Shown one piece after another: positions 8,750-16,093 of a stretch of 32,929 nucleotides of DNA. The position numbers and the translations under genes were made by a program. The notes below the pieces were generated by a model that ran no database searches, had not been told where the DNA came from, and saw only the letters and a program-made list of their open reading frames with translations. Numbering within the stretch: the first letter of the stretch is position 1; the number at the start of each line of letters is the position of its first letter. The stretch is taken from NCBI GenBank assembly GCA_964655775.1, contig CAZZNQ010000043.1, positions 1 to 32,929 on the forward strand. Direction: 5' to 3'. The stretch is from CAZZNQ01 sp964655775 (GTDB lineage: Bacteria; Planctomycetota; Brocadiia; SM23-32).

Positions 8750-10822
8750 TCAGCCGGCTGTATCGCTTGCCTGGAACCGGCGCTCCAACTCGGCCAGAAG
8801 CTGCTCCGACGCTGCCGTCGCGGCCTGTTCGCGCGCCCTGGCGGCCGCTTCGTAGGAGTCGTCCACGTACGCGCCTTTGCCGGTGCCCGACAGCTCGACC
8901 GTTGTCCTCTGCCCCTCCGGCATCGCCGGGTCCACCACAAGCAGTTCGTAGCCGGCGTGCGCTATCCGCAGGTTGCCCTGGGTGGTCGGCACCGTTTCCG
9001 CCGTACTCGTCCGCATCCGGGCGACGATTGCGAGGGGAACCTGTTCCCGGTTTTGAGCATTCGGCCCCCTCACGGCGGCGGCCACGGCGTCCGGATCCAG
9101 GATCAGGTCATGGTCAAGGCGCGCCAGCTGGTCCGACGCCGCCTGGTAGGCCGACACGGAGTAGCCCCTCTGTTGGAGCGCCCGGACTATGGCCTCGCGG
9201 AAACTCTGGGCGGCCGGCACATTGTCTTCGGCGCTTCGCACGGCAACGAGGAAGCGTGTGCTGGCCTTCGAGCGCAGCACACACCGGAACGTCGCGCGAG
9301 GCATCGCCGAGCCCGACGGGAGCGGGTGTTCGGTCCATCCGCTCAGATCGACCTCCGCCACGATCGTACAGGCCGTGTCTCCGTTGCTGAGCGGCTCCAT
9401 CGCAGTCCAGCCGGCCGTGCCGTCCGGCCCGGTCTCCGTCGACGCCGCCTGTTCCGGTTGCCCTGCATGGCTCAAGGAAAGCCTCACGGGCAGCCTCTGG
9501 ACGGGCTGTCCGTCCGGGGCTGCCACCGCCCGAACCCGTAAGGGCTTCAGCGGCAGGCCGCCGGGGCTTACCCATTGACCGTCGCCGCTCACCTTGTCGA
9601 GCGACACCCGCGATAGCAGGTCTGTGAAGGCGGAGCGCGCACTCGTCTCCAGGGATGCCGCGTCGGCGAGCGGGTCCCCCTTCTGGTTCGCATCGGCAAG
9701 GGAGAACGCAGAGGCGCGGGTCTGGGCGACAATCGTCTCGCGGGCGGCGAGCCACGCGTCCAGGTAGTCCCGGAGGGCTGCGGCGACGTTGCCCGCCTTC
9801 TCGTGATTGCGACCCGATTTGCTCAGTTCCTCATACCGTCCCAGCGCCTGACGACTTCGTTCCGCGAATACAAGCTCGGCGATCTTGCGATCGAGCACCG
9901 CCAGGACGTACATCGTGCCGGTTACGTCGTCCAGCCAGGTGTCGACGACGCGCGTGGAGGGTAGTGCCTGTTCGGGGAAGGTCTTCGCGAACGCGAGAGC
10001 GTCATCCTCCCCGGGCGAGGGCGCCCCCGCGTCCTCAGGCCCTGCCGATTGCGATAGCGCTTTCTGGATCCGCGCGGCGATGTCCTGCCTGGCACTGAAC
10101 TCCGCCTTCGTCCGATCTTCGCCCACTCCGGCGGCCACCAGATAGCGGCCCTGGGGGTAGTCGGGATGCCTGCCCGTCTGGAGCCAGTCCGGGGCCTGTG
10201 GTCGGCCGCTGGGCTGCCCGGCGGGGCGGGGGGCGCCGGCCGTCTCGCGGAGCCGCTCCTTGGTCCTCCGATTAAGAAACGTCGCCATCGCCTTTCTGGT
10301 CGCCTGCAGGTCATTGGAAACAGGATTCACTATCTGTGTCGCCGTCCCCAAGCCGTCCACGACACGTTCGTTCACATCGGCGATGGGGATCTTGTAGAAG
10401 GCGTATGCGTTGCCGGTCGGCCCGTCCCAGGAATCTTCCAGGCTGGCCCTCCTCATCACGTCGGATACTACCTCGGATGCGAGTATGCCGACGAAGTCCT
10501 CAGTCGAGGTCTCGGAGGCTGGCGGGTCGGTCTGCGCCGCAAGAAACTCCCGCCCGACGCTCTGGACGTATTCCTCGAGGTGTCCGGCCAGTTTGCGGCG
10601 TGCCGCCCGGTCGGCGGCGCGCCTGGCCTCTTCTCGGTCGCCGTTCACTCGGGCAGAGCCGACGGCGGCGACGTAGCTCGCCTCGGACCTGGACTCGGGC
10701 GGGCTGGATACCCAGTCGGGTTCCTGCTGGGCGCTCCGTGTCAGGCTCTGGCATCCGGCCAGGGCAACCAGGGCCAGGGCTGCAACGAGGCACAATACTG
10801 GGTGCGGTGCGACCTCTTTCAA
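8750..10822 (-). CDS. Large LPP20-type lipoprotein with FlgT-like layout
   Basis: A 690-aa predicted outer-membrane or periplasmic lipoprotein. The hydrophobic signal ends in a lipobox L-A-G-C with Cys at residue 24. Two LPP20-like units follow: one begins with PDWV near residue 35 and continues into a YVAAVGSA strand and an Ala/Arg-rich helix; the other begins with PDWL near residue 190 with a matching YLVAAGVG strand. A helical region, a beta-rich Ig-like segment (about 430-520) and an alpha/beta C-terminal part (TRFLVAVRSAEDN..., about 545-690) complete it. This order recalls FlgT/CsgG-related proteins, but no flagellar gene is nearby. The start is probably TTG 10822, because AGGAG lies 8 bases upstream; GTG 10831 overlaps that site. 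The gene is monocistronic behind a good promoter. Its exact function is unknown. Confidence 0.8.
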   Translation of the reverse strand: MKEVAPHPVLCLVAALALVALAGCQSLTRSAQQEPDWVSSPPESRSEASYVAAVGSARVNGDREEARRAADRAARRKLAGHLEEYVQSVGREFLAAQTDPPASETSTEDFVGILASEVVSDVMRRASLEDSWDGPTGNAYAFYKIPIADVNERVVDGLGTATQIVNPVSNDLQATRKAMATFLNRRTKERLRETAGAPRPAGQPSGRPQAPDWLQTGRHPDYPQGRYLVAAGVGEDRTKAEFSARQDIAARIQKALSQSAGPEDAGAPSPGEDDALAFAKTFPEQALPSTRVVDTWLDDVTGTMYVLAVLDRKIAELVFAERSRQALGRYEELSKSGRNHEKAGNVAAALRDYLDAWLAARETIVAQTRASAFSLADANQKGDPLADAASLETSARSAFTDLLSRVSLDKVSGDGQWVSPGGLPLKPLRVRAVAAPDGQPVQRLPVRLSLSHAGQPEQAASTETGPDGTAGWTAMEPLSNGDTACTIVAEVDLSGWTEHPLPSGSAMPRATFRCVLRSKASTRFLVAVRSAEDNVPAAQSFREAIVRALQQRGYSVSAYQAASDQLARLDHDLILDPDAVAAAVRGPNAQNREQVPLAIVARMRTSTAETVPTTQGNLRIAHAGYELLVVDPAMPEGQRTTVELSGTGKGAYVDDSYEAAARAREQAATAASEQLLAELERRFQASDTAG

Positions 10823-10887
10823 CTTGCGCACTCCTGCAGTATATGTCCGAAGGGGTATGTCCGGGAAACGGCTCCGATTCAGGGCGG

Positions 10888-10917
10888 ATGATAGCAGAGG
10901 GCCGCGCCGACGGTCAA
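10888..10917 (-). promoter_or_regulatory. Promoter for the LPP20-type lipoprotein gene
   Basis: TTGACC (10917-10912, 5/6), an 18-base spacer and TATCAT (10893-10888, 5/6) on the minus strand. Transcription would begin near 10882, with a leader of about 60 bases. Between here and 11099 the only other signal I see is the divergent promoter at 11018-11046. Confidence 0.6.
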
Positions 10918-11017
10918 GATTTCGATAGCCCGTGCCCAGTATGATCTACCCGCTGCGGTCCGGGCAGAATGGCGCAGGTGGCCTGGGGACTTGCGGAGAC
11001 AGATACGGGCAAAAGGA

Positions 11018-11046
11018 TTGATTGCGCCGGCGCAACGCATTATACT
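11018..11046 (+). promoter_or_regulatory. Promoter for the 11.1 kb gene and maf
   Basis: TTGATT (11018-11023, 4/6), 17 bases, TATACT (11041-11046, 5/6). The predicted transcript starts near 11053, about 46 bases before the ATG at 11099. It is divergent from the lipoprotein promoter, with about 100 bases between the two -35 boxes. Confidence 0.6.
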
Positions 11047-11098
11047 CCCGTTCGGAAAGAAAGTCTTCATTTCTGGGAAAAGGACTGGCAATCGGTCA

Positions 11099-11890
11099 AT
11101 GCCGGAGCGTGCCGCGTCCAGATGGGCTGCGTTGATATCCGTGGCGACACTATGCTTTGCCTGCGTCGCCGCGCGCGCCCGGACGACCATGGCCGAGAAC
11201 GAGTCCCCCGGCAAGCTGCTTTCCCAGGCGCTGTCACGTGGCGTCACAGACTCGGAGGAGATGCGGACGCTCGAGAGAATCGTGAAGGAGTATCCGGACA
11301 GTCCTTGGGCGGACGACGCGCTGTGGGTGCTCGGGGAAGTGGGGCGCAGGTCGGGCAACTCGCGGGCCGTCATCTACTACTGGCAATACCTGATGGCGAG
11401 GCCCACGGGACCGGTGCTGGAGGAGTTCACGCTTAAGAGCAAGCTCTTCAAGGAGTCCAGCCTCTATCGCGTCCAGACCTTGCTCGAGGTGGAAGGGGGC
11501 GGCTACCTCCTCGAAGAAGGCTCGCGGGTGGTGGAGGGGCCCGAAGCGGAGAAGACGCTGTTCATGGGGTGCAAGCGATTCAACGCGCTTCCGATGGTTG
11601 TCTGGTCCGAGCTTGCGGACAGCTACGAGCGTGCCCACAAGCCAGCGCTCGCCCTACGGGCACTGAGGAACGCTTTCGCCGAGTCCCCGCCGAAGGGGCG
11701 CTGGCACGACCTGTGCCGACAGAGGGTGGAGAAGGCCGAGCGCTTGCGCGCCTTGCGGCACCCGACCGGCAGCGAAGACACCGACCGAGCAATCGAGGGG
11801 GATGAGGCGAATGCCGGCCCGAATGTCGCCCTTGTGTCACCACAAGCCCCATCCGCCGACGCTTCCGAGAGGAGCGGGCGGACGCGGTGA
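11099..11890 (+). CDS. Secreted helical-repeat (TPR-like) protein of unknown function
   Basis: A 263-aa protein with an N-terminal Sec-type signal (hydrophobic WAALISVATLCFACVAARA after a basic start). The mature part begins near residue 30 and is helical. The segment LERIVKEYPDSPWADDALWVLGEV is typical of TPR repeats found in periplasmic proteins such as the YbgF/CpoB and BamD groups. The central part (VQTLLEVEGGGYLLEEGSRVV...) matches nothing I recognise. The tail, about 50 residues, is polar and probably disordered. ATG 11099 gives a proper signal peptide; the frame is open from 10991, but that part lies upstream of the predicted transcription start. The stop codon overlaps the maf start (GTGA), so the two genes are likely translationally coupled. 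Confidence 0.7.
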   Translation: MPERAASRWAALISVATLCFACVAARARTTMAENESPGKLLSQALSRGVTDSEEMRTLERIVKEYPDSPWADDALWVLGEVGRRSGNSRAVIYYWQYLMARPTGPVLEEFTLKSKLFKESSLYRVQTLLEVEGGGYLLEEGSRVVEGPEAEKTLFMGCKRFNALPMVVWSELADSYERAHKPALALRALRNAFAESPPKGRWHDLCRQRVEKAERLRALRHPTGSEDTDRAIEGDEANAGPNVALVSPQAPSADASERSGRTR

Positions 11891-12474
11891 TCGAGCTTCC
11901 CTTCCCCGTCGTGCTGGCCAGCCGCTCGAAGACTCGCCGACAGATACTTGGCCGGCTGCTGAAAGACTTCGAAGTGCTGCCGTCCTCGGTGGACGAATCG
12001 TCCTTTGACGACCCGGATCCTGCGTCGCTCAGCGTCGAGCTGGCGCGGGCGAAAGCGCGCGAGGTCGCCGCTCTGCGGCCGGAGTCCATCGTCATCGCCG
12101 CGGACACCGTCGTCGTGTGCGGCGGGGAGCTCATCGGCAAGCCGGTGGATAGGGCCGATGCGTTGCGCATCCTCGGGAAGCTGACCGCCCACCCTCACAG
12201 CGTCATCACGGGGCTTTGCGTCCGCAGTCCGGATCGCCGAGAACGCTCCACCGTCGCGGAGGCCCGGCTTCGGATGAGGGCGATGTCGGCCGCCGAGATA
12301 TCGGACTACGTCGACTCGCCGGGCGCCATGGATCGGGCCGGCGTATATGGGCTGCAGCCGAACGACCCGAACGTCGAACGAATCGATGGCAGCGCCACTG
12401 CGGTGATGGGGCTGCCGGTGGACGAACTGTGCCGGCTGCTGGCCGAGTTTTACCCGAGCGCGTTTGACCATTAG
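11887..12474 (+). CDS. maf: Maf-family nucleoside triphosphate pyrophosphatase
   Basis: A 195-aa enzyme of the Maf/HAM1 fold that hydrolyses non-canonical or pyrimidine NTPs to NMP and PPi. Visible motifs are VVLASRSKTRRQIL (residues 8-21, the substrate loop, here with K-T-R-R in place of the usual S-P-R-R), AADTVV with the catalytic Asp, IGKP, and DGSATAVMGLPVDEL near the end. The residues around GVYGLQ fit the YhdE-like (dTTP/UTP) side better than the YceF (m7GTP) side, but weakly. GTG 11887 overlaps the preceding stop codon by four bases. Confidence 0.9.
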   Translation: MIELPFPVVLASRSKTRRQILGRLLKDFEVLPSSVDESSFDDPDPASLSVELARAKAREVAALRPESIVIAADTVVVCGGELIGKPVDRADALRILGKLTAHPHSVITGLCVRSPDRRERSTVAEARLRMRAMSAAEISDYVDSPGAMDRAGVYGLQPNDPNVERIDGSATAVMGLPVDELCRLLAEFYPSAFDH

Positions 12475-12571
12475 CGCTATACCGTGGCTGCGAGCGTTGC
12501 AGACTCCGGGCACGTCAACTAACATTACGGGGAATGCGAACCTGCTGGCGCGAGACCTGGAGACAATGAAT

Positions 12572-13570
12572 ATGGAGCCGAGACTTGCCGTGCTCGTAGT
12601 CAGCCCCGACGCGGACAGCGTGGTCGCGGCGGCGCTGGTCGGGAGGGCCATTGACGCCCGGGTCGAGCCGCTTGTATTCGGCACCCAGGACCTCCCCGAG
12701 TTCTTTGACAGGTCGGTCCAGAGCCGCCTTCCGCGCGGCTACGATCTCGTCATCTGCGGGCCCCGCGTCTGCCGCCGCGACTGGCAGGGACGCCTGGTGC
12801 GCCCGCGGCTGATGGACAACCTGCGCGGTTTCGGAGGACCGGTCAAATGGTACGCCCGAGGTGACTGGCGCTCGGAGGATGCGAGTGCCGTCGAACACCT
12901 CATCGGCAGCGGCAATCTCTTGTTGAGCGGTCCGGACGAGCTTCTCGCCCAGCTTGTGCGCCGTAGGTTTTTCGGAGAGGCGGACGAATACGAGGGCGAA
13001 CTGACGCGCATGGTCGCGGGTGACCTGACGGACAACGAACGGTCCGCTTGGGGTGACGAGTTGCTGAGTATCGTCCATGTGCTCAAAGGCGACCGCCAGC
13101 GCCTGGGCGAGCTTGTCGGCATGCTCGTCGAGAAGCGTCGGGACGAGGCACTGGCGCGACACGGCGAGGCGGCCGCCCGCAAGCAGGAGCAGATCCACGC
13201 ATATGCCGAATCGCATGCCGAGGACCCGTTGCAGATGGGACCGCACAGGCTGGTGTGCGTGACCGTAGGCGGAGAGATGCGCGTCTTCTGGGAGGAGATC
13301 GGGGCGCGAGCCAGAGCGGAACGGGAGTCGGATCTGTCGCTCTGCTTTCTGGAGGACAGGCGTGCGGCATTGCTTGCCCGGGAGCCGGGCTCACGGCTGA
13401 ATATACGGGCGTGGGCGCGATACGTTACGGACCTCATGCCGGACGTCACGAGCGTCTCTCCCCAGCGGGACGTCGTGCCGTTTGTTGTCGACGACCCCCG
13501 GGGCGCTTCGGCAAGGAAACGGGAGCTTATCGAGGTGATGTCGGGAGGCAGCCACCTGCTTGACGACTGA
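12572..13570 (+). CDS. Unknown protein with faint resemblance to DHH phosphoesterases
   Basis: A 332-aa soluble protein that I do not recognise. The first strand-loop-helix, LAVLVVSPDADSVVAAALVG, is like motif I of DHH-family phosphoesterases (where DADG/ASA is usual). The next strand, YDLVICGP, is where a second DHH strand would be. The later WYARGDWRSEDA segment occupies the place of the DHH motif but has no H-H pair, so a metal-dependent enzyme is not supported. The middle is a helical, charged region (about 170-240). ATG 12572 is preferred because GGAG lies nine bases upstream; ATG 12566 is only three bases from it. The gene follows maf by 97 bases and precedes pfkA by 46 bases in the same direction. 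Confidence 0.6.
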   Translation: MEPRLAVLVVSPDADSVVAAALVGRAIDARVEPLVFGTQDLPEFFDRSVQSRLPRGYDLVICGPRVCRRDWQGRLVRPRLMDNLRGFGGPVKWYARGDWRSEDASAVEHLIGSGNLLLSGPDELLAQLVRRRFFGEADEYEGELTRMVAGDLTDNERSAWGDELLSIVHVLKGDRQRLGELVGMLVEKRRDEALARHGEAAARKQEQIHAYAESHAEDPLQMGPHRLVCVTVGGEMRVFWEEIGARARAERESDLSLCFLEDRRAALLAREPGSRLNIRAWARYVTDLMPDVTSVSPQRDVVPFVVDDPRGASARKRELIEVMSGGSHLLDD

Positions 13571-13616
13571 CCGCGGCCGATCGAGCGCCGGCAACCGCAC
13601 AGTAATAGGAGTGGAC

Positions 13617-14702
13617 ATGCGACGAATAGGCGTGCTGACCGGTGGAGGCGACTGCCCGGGCCTGAATGCCGTGATCCGAGCCGTTGTGAAGACCGGCCTG
13701 GTCGACTACGGGTGCGAGGCGTTCGGTTTCCTGGACGGATACGAAGGGCTCGTCGAGAACAAAATGGTTCCTCTCGGCTACGAAGACGTGAGCGGCATCC
13801 TGACCGTGGGCGGGACGATACTGGGGACCTCCAACACCGCGAACCCGTTCGAGTATATGCCCGCCGGGGAGAAGAGCGTAAGCCCCAAGGATGTTTCGGA
13901 CGTGTGTCTGCGCAACTTCGAGGATGCGAACCTGGACGTCCTGTTCTGCATCGGCGGAGACGGAACGCTCAGCATCGCCCACCAACTGGCGGAGCGCGGT
14001 CTGCCCGTGGTTGGTGTGCCGAAGACCATCGACAATGACCTGCACGGAACGGACGTGACGTTCGGTTTCGACACGGCCGTTCAGATCGTCGCGGACGCGA
14101 TAGACCGGCTGCACACCACGGCCATGTCGCACCACCGGGTGATGGTGGTGGAGACGATGGGACGGTACGCCGGCTGGCTTGCCCTTATCGGCGGCATTGC
14201 CGGCGGGGGAGACATCATCCTGATACCCGAGATTCCGTACGAACTCGACAAAGTCTGTGGTGCCGTGGACGAACGCAGCAGCAGGGGCAAACGCTTCAGC
14301 ATCGTCGTGGTTTCCGAGGGCGTGAGGATGCCCGACGGCGGCCACGTCATCCGTGAAACCGTCACCAGAGGACACGATAAGCTGAGGCTGGGAGGGATCG
14401 GTACCTGGCTGGCCGGAGAGCTTGAGGATCGTTCCGGGCTCGAGAGCCGCGCCGTCGTCCTCGGGCACATCCAGAGGGGGGGCACGCCCACGGCACGCGA
14501 CAGGGTGCTTGCCACGCGGTTCGGCAGAGAGGCCGTGGTTCAAGCGGCCGAGGGCAACTACGACGTCATGGTGGGACTGCAGGGGACCGACATGGTTCCG
14601 GTCTCGCTCACTCGGATCGCGGACAAGCAGCGTCTGGTCGATCCCAACTGCGGCCCGGTTCTTGCCGCCCGATCGGTGGGCACCAGCTTCGGCGACCGTT
14701 GA
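13617..14702 (+). CDS. pfkA: 6-phosphofructokinase, mixed ATP/PPi signature
   Basis: A 361-aa enzyme that phosphorylates fructose 6-phosphate at C1 in glycolysis. The N-terminal GVLTGGGDCPGLNA loop, GGDGT (113-117), PKTIDND (135-141) and VETMGRYAG (178-186) are all in place. Gly in GGDGT is usual for ATP-dependent enzymes, whereas Lys in PKTIDND (Gly in E. coli PfkA) is usual in PPi-dependent and group III enzymes. The phosphoryl donor therefore cannot be read with certainty; ATP is slightly favoured by the Gly. ATG 13617 has AGGAG five bases upstream. The frame is open from 13560, but the added residues are not PFK-like. Confidence 0.93.
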   Translation: MRRIGVLTGGGDCPGLNAVIRAVVKTGLVDYGCEAFGFLDGYEGLVENKMVPLGYEDVSGILTVGGTILGTSNTANPFEYMPAGEKSVSPKDVSDVCLRNFEDANLDVLFCIGGDGTLSIAHQLAERGLPVVGVPKTIDNDLHGTDVTFGFDTAVQIVADAIDRLHTTAMSHHRVMVVETMGRYAGWLALIGGIAGGGDIILIPEIPYELDKVCGAVDERSSRGKRFSIVVVSEGVRMPDGGHVIRETVTRGHDKLRLGGIGTWLAGELEDRSGLESRAVVLGHIQRGGTPTARDRVLATRFGREAVVQAAEGNYDVMVGLQGTDMVPVSLTRIADKQRLVDPNCGPVLAARSVGTSFGDR

Positions 14703-14721
14703 GCGGACGCCGCCGGACACT

Positions 14722-14750
14722 TTGACGGCGCCCCACGCTGAGCGTAAGAT
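14722..14750 (+). promoter_or_regulatory. Promoter for serS
   Basis: TTGACG (14722-14727, 5/6), exactly 17 bases, TAAGAT (14745-14750, 4/6). It lies in the 113-base gap between pfkA and serS, and the transcript would begin just before the hairpin at 14763. Confidence 0.55.
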
Positions 14751-14762
14751 ATGCCTTCGAGG

Positions 14763-14781
14763 CGGACCGTTTCCCGGTCCG
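14763..14781 (+). promoter_or_regulatory. Hairpin at the 5' end of the serS transcript
   Basis: CGGACCG and CGGTCCG form a perfect 7-bp GC-rich stem with the loop TTTCC. It begins a few bases after the predicted transcription start (about 14757) and ends 34 bases before the serS ATG. No U-run follows. It could stabilise the mRNA 5' end or act in leader control. I see no T-box elements. Confidence 0.4.
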
Positions 14782-14815
14782 TACTGACCCTTTCCGCCTT
14801 TAAGACCCCAAGAAG

Positions 14816-16093
14816 ATGCTGGACATCAACCTGATACGAGAGCACCCCGAGGCTGTTGAGGCCGGCGTGCGCGCAAGGAACGGCGATCCGGAGATAGTGA
14901 AGGCCATTGTCGATCTCGACGCGCGCTGGCGGGCGGTGGTTTCCCAAGTCGAGGACCTGCGTGCCAGGCGCAACCGCGAGTCCAAGGAAATCGGCAAGCT
15001 GAAAGACAACGCGGAGCGCCAGGCCCGCATCGCCGAGATGCGCGAGGTCGGCGAGAGGATCGGCGAGCTGGAGTCCACTGAATCGGAACTGCGAGAGCAG
15101 CTCGACGCAATGATGCTCGAAGTGCCCAACCTGCCCGTCGATTCCGCGCCCGTCGGCGCCGACGAGGACGCCAACGTCGTGGTGCGCAACGAAGGCGGCG
15201 TTCCCGAGTTCGACTTCGAGCCGTTGCCTCACTGGGATCTGGGCCCGTCTCTGGGTATCATCGACTTCGAGCGGGGCGCGCGCATCAGCGGCTCCCGGTT
15301 CTACGTTCTGATGGGATCCGGTGCCCGACTGCAGCGGGCGCTCATCAATTGGATGGTCGACCTGCACGTCACCCGCCACGGCTACCGCGAGGCGTATCCG
15401 CCGTACCTGGTCAACAGCAAGTGCCTGGTGGGCACGAGCCAGTTGCCGAAGTTCGGCGATAACCTCTATCACGATGCGGAGGAAGACCTCTGGCTCATAC
15501 CCACGGCCGAGGTGCCGCTCACGAACCTCCACAGGGAGGAGATCCTGGACGAGTCCGATCTGCCGATCTACTACACCGGATACACGGCCTGCTTCCGGCG
15601 GGAGAAGATGAGCGCCGGCAAAGACGTCCGCGGGATAAAGAGGGGACATCAGTTCGACAAGGTGGAGATGGTCAAGTACGTTACACCGGAGGCCTCGGAG
15701 GACGAGCTCCATAGCCTTCTGGCGAACGCGGAGGACGTCTGCAGGCTGCTGGAGCTGCCTTATCGCATTAAGGAGCTGAGCACCGGGGACATGTCGTTCC
15801 CGGCGTGTCACTCCTACGACGTGGAGGTATGGGCCGCCGGCTGCCAGGAATGGCTGGAAGTCAGCTCGTGCAGCAACTGCAGCGATTTCCAGGCCCGCCG
15901 CGCCGACATCCGCTACAGGCCGAGTTCCGGTGGAGGCACCCGGTACGTGCACACTCTGAACGGCTCCGGTCTTGCGCTTCCGCGAACGCTGATAGCGGTG
16001 TTGGAGAACAATCAGCAGGCCGACGGGTCCGTGACGGTGCCGGAAGTTCTCAGGCCCTACATGGGCGGGGCGGTTGCCATTGAGCCGCATTGA
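14816..16093 (+). CDS. serS: Seryl-tRNA synthetase
   Basis: A 425-aa class IIa enzyme that charges tRNA-Ser and tRNA-Sec. Residues about 28-105 form the long antiparallel coiled-coil arm that contacts the variable arm of tRNA-Ser. TAEVPLTNL (230-238) is the serine-binding segment. Motif 2 is the region from TACFRREKMSAGKDVRG through RGHQFDKVEM (258-285). SSCSNCSDFQARRADIRYR and, near the end, the GSGLALPRTLIAVLENNQ segment form motif 3. Its length is typical. The Shine-Dalgarno site before ATG 14816 is poor (AAGAAG directly adjacent). The 3' end overlaps the next gene by about 20 bases. Confidence 0.97.
   Translation: MLDINLIREHPEAVEAGVRARNGDPEIVKAIVDLDARWRAVVSQVEDLRARRNRESKEIGKLKDNAERQARIAEMREVGERIGELESTESELREQLDAMMLEVPNLPVDSAPVGADEDANVVVRNEGGVPEFDFEPLPHWDLGPSLGIIDFERGARISGSRFYVLMGSGARLQRALINWMVDLHVTRHGYREAYPPYLVNSKCLVGTSQLPKFGDNLYHDAEEDLWLIPTAEVPLTNLHREEILDESDLPIYYTGYTACFRREKMSAGKDVRGIKRGHQFDKVEMVKYVTPEASEDELHSLLANAEDVCRLLELPYRIKELSTGDMSFPACHSYDVEVWAAGCQEWLEVSSCSNCSDFQARRADIRYRPSSGGGTRYVHTLNGSGLALPRTLIAVLENNQQADGSVTVPEVLRPYMGGAVAIEPH

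Noticed and set aside
14703..14815. T-box or similar tRNA-sensing leader for serS.
   Set aside because: The leader is under 60 bases and has no T-box sequence, specifier loop or terminator.
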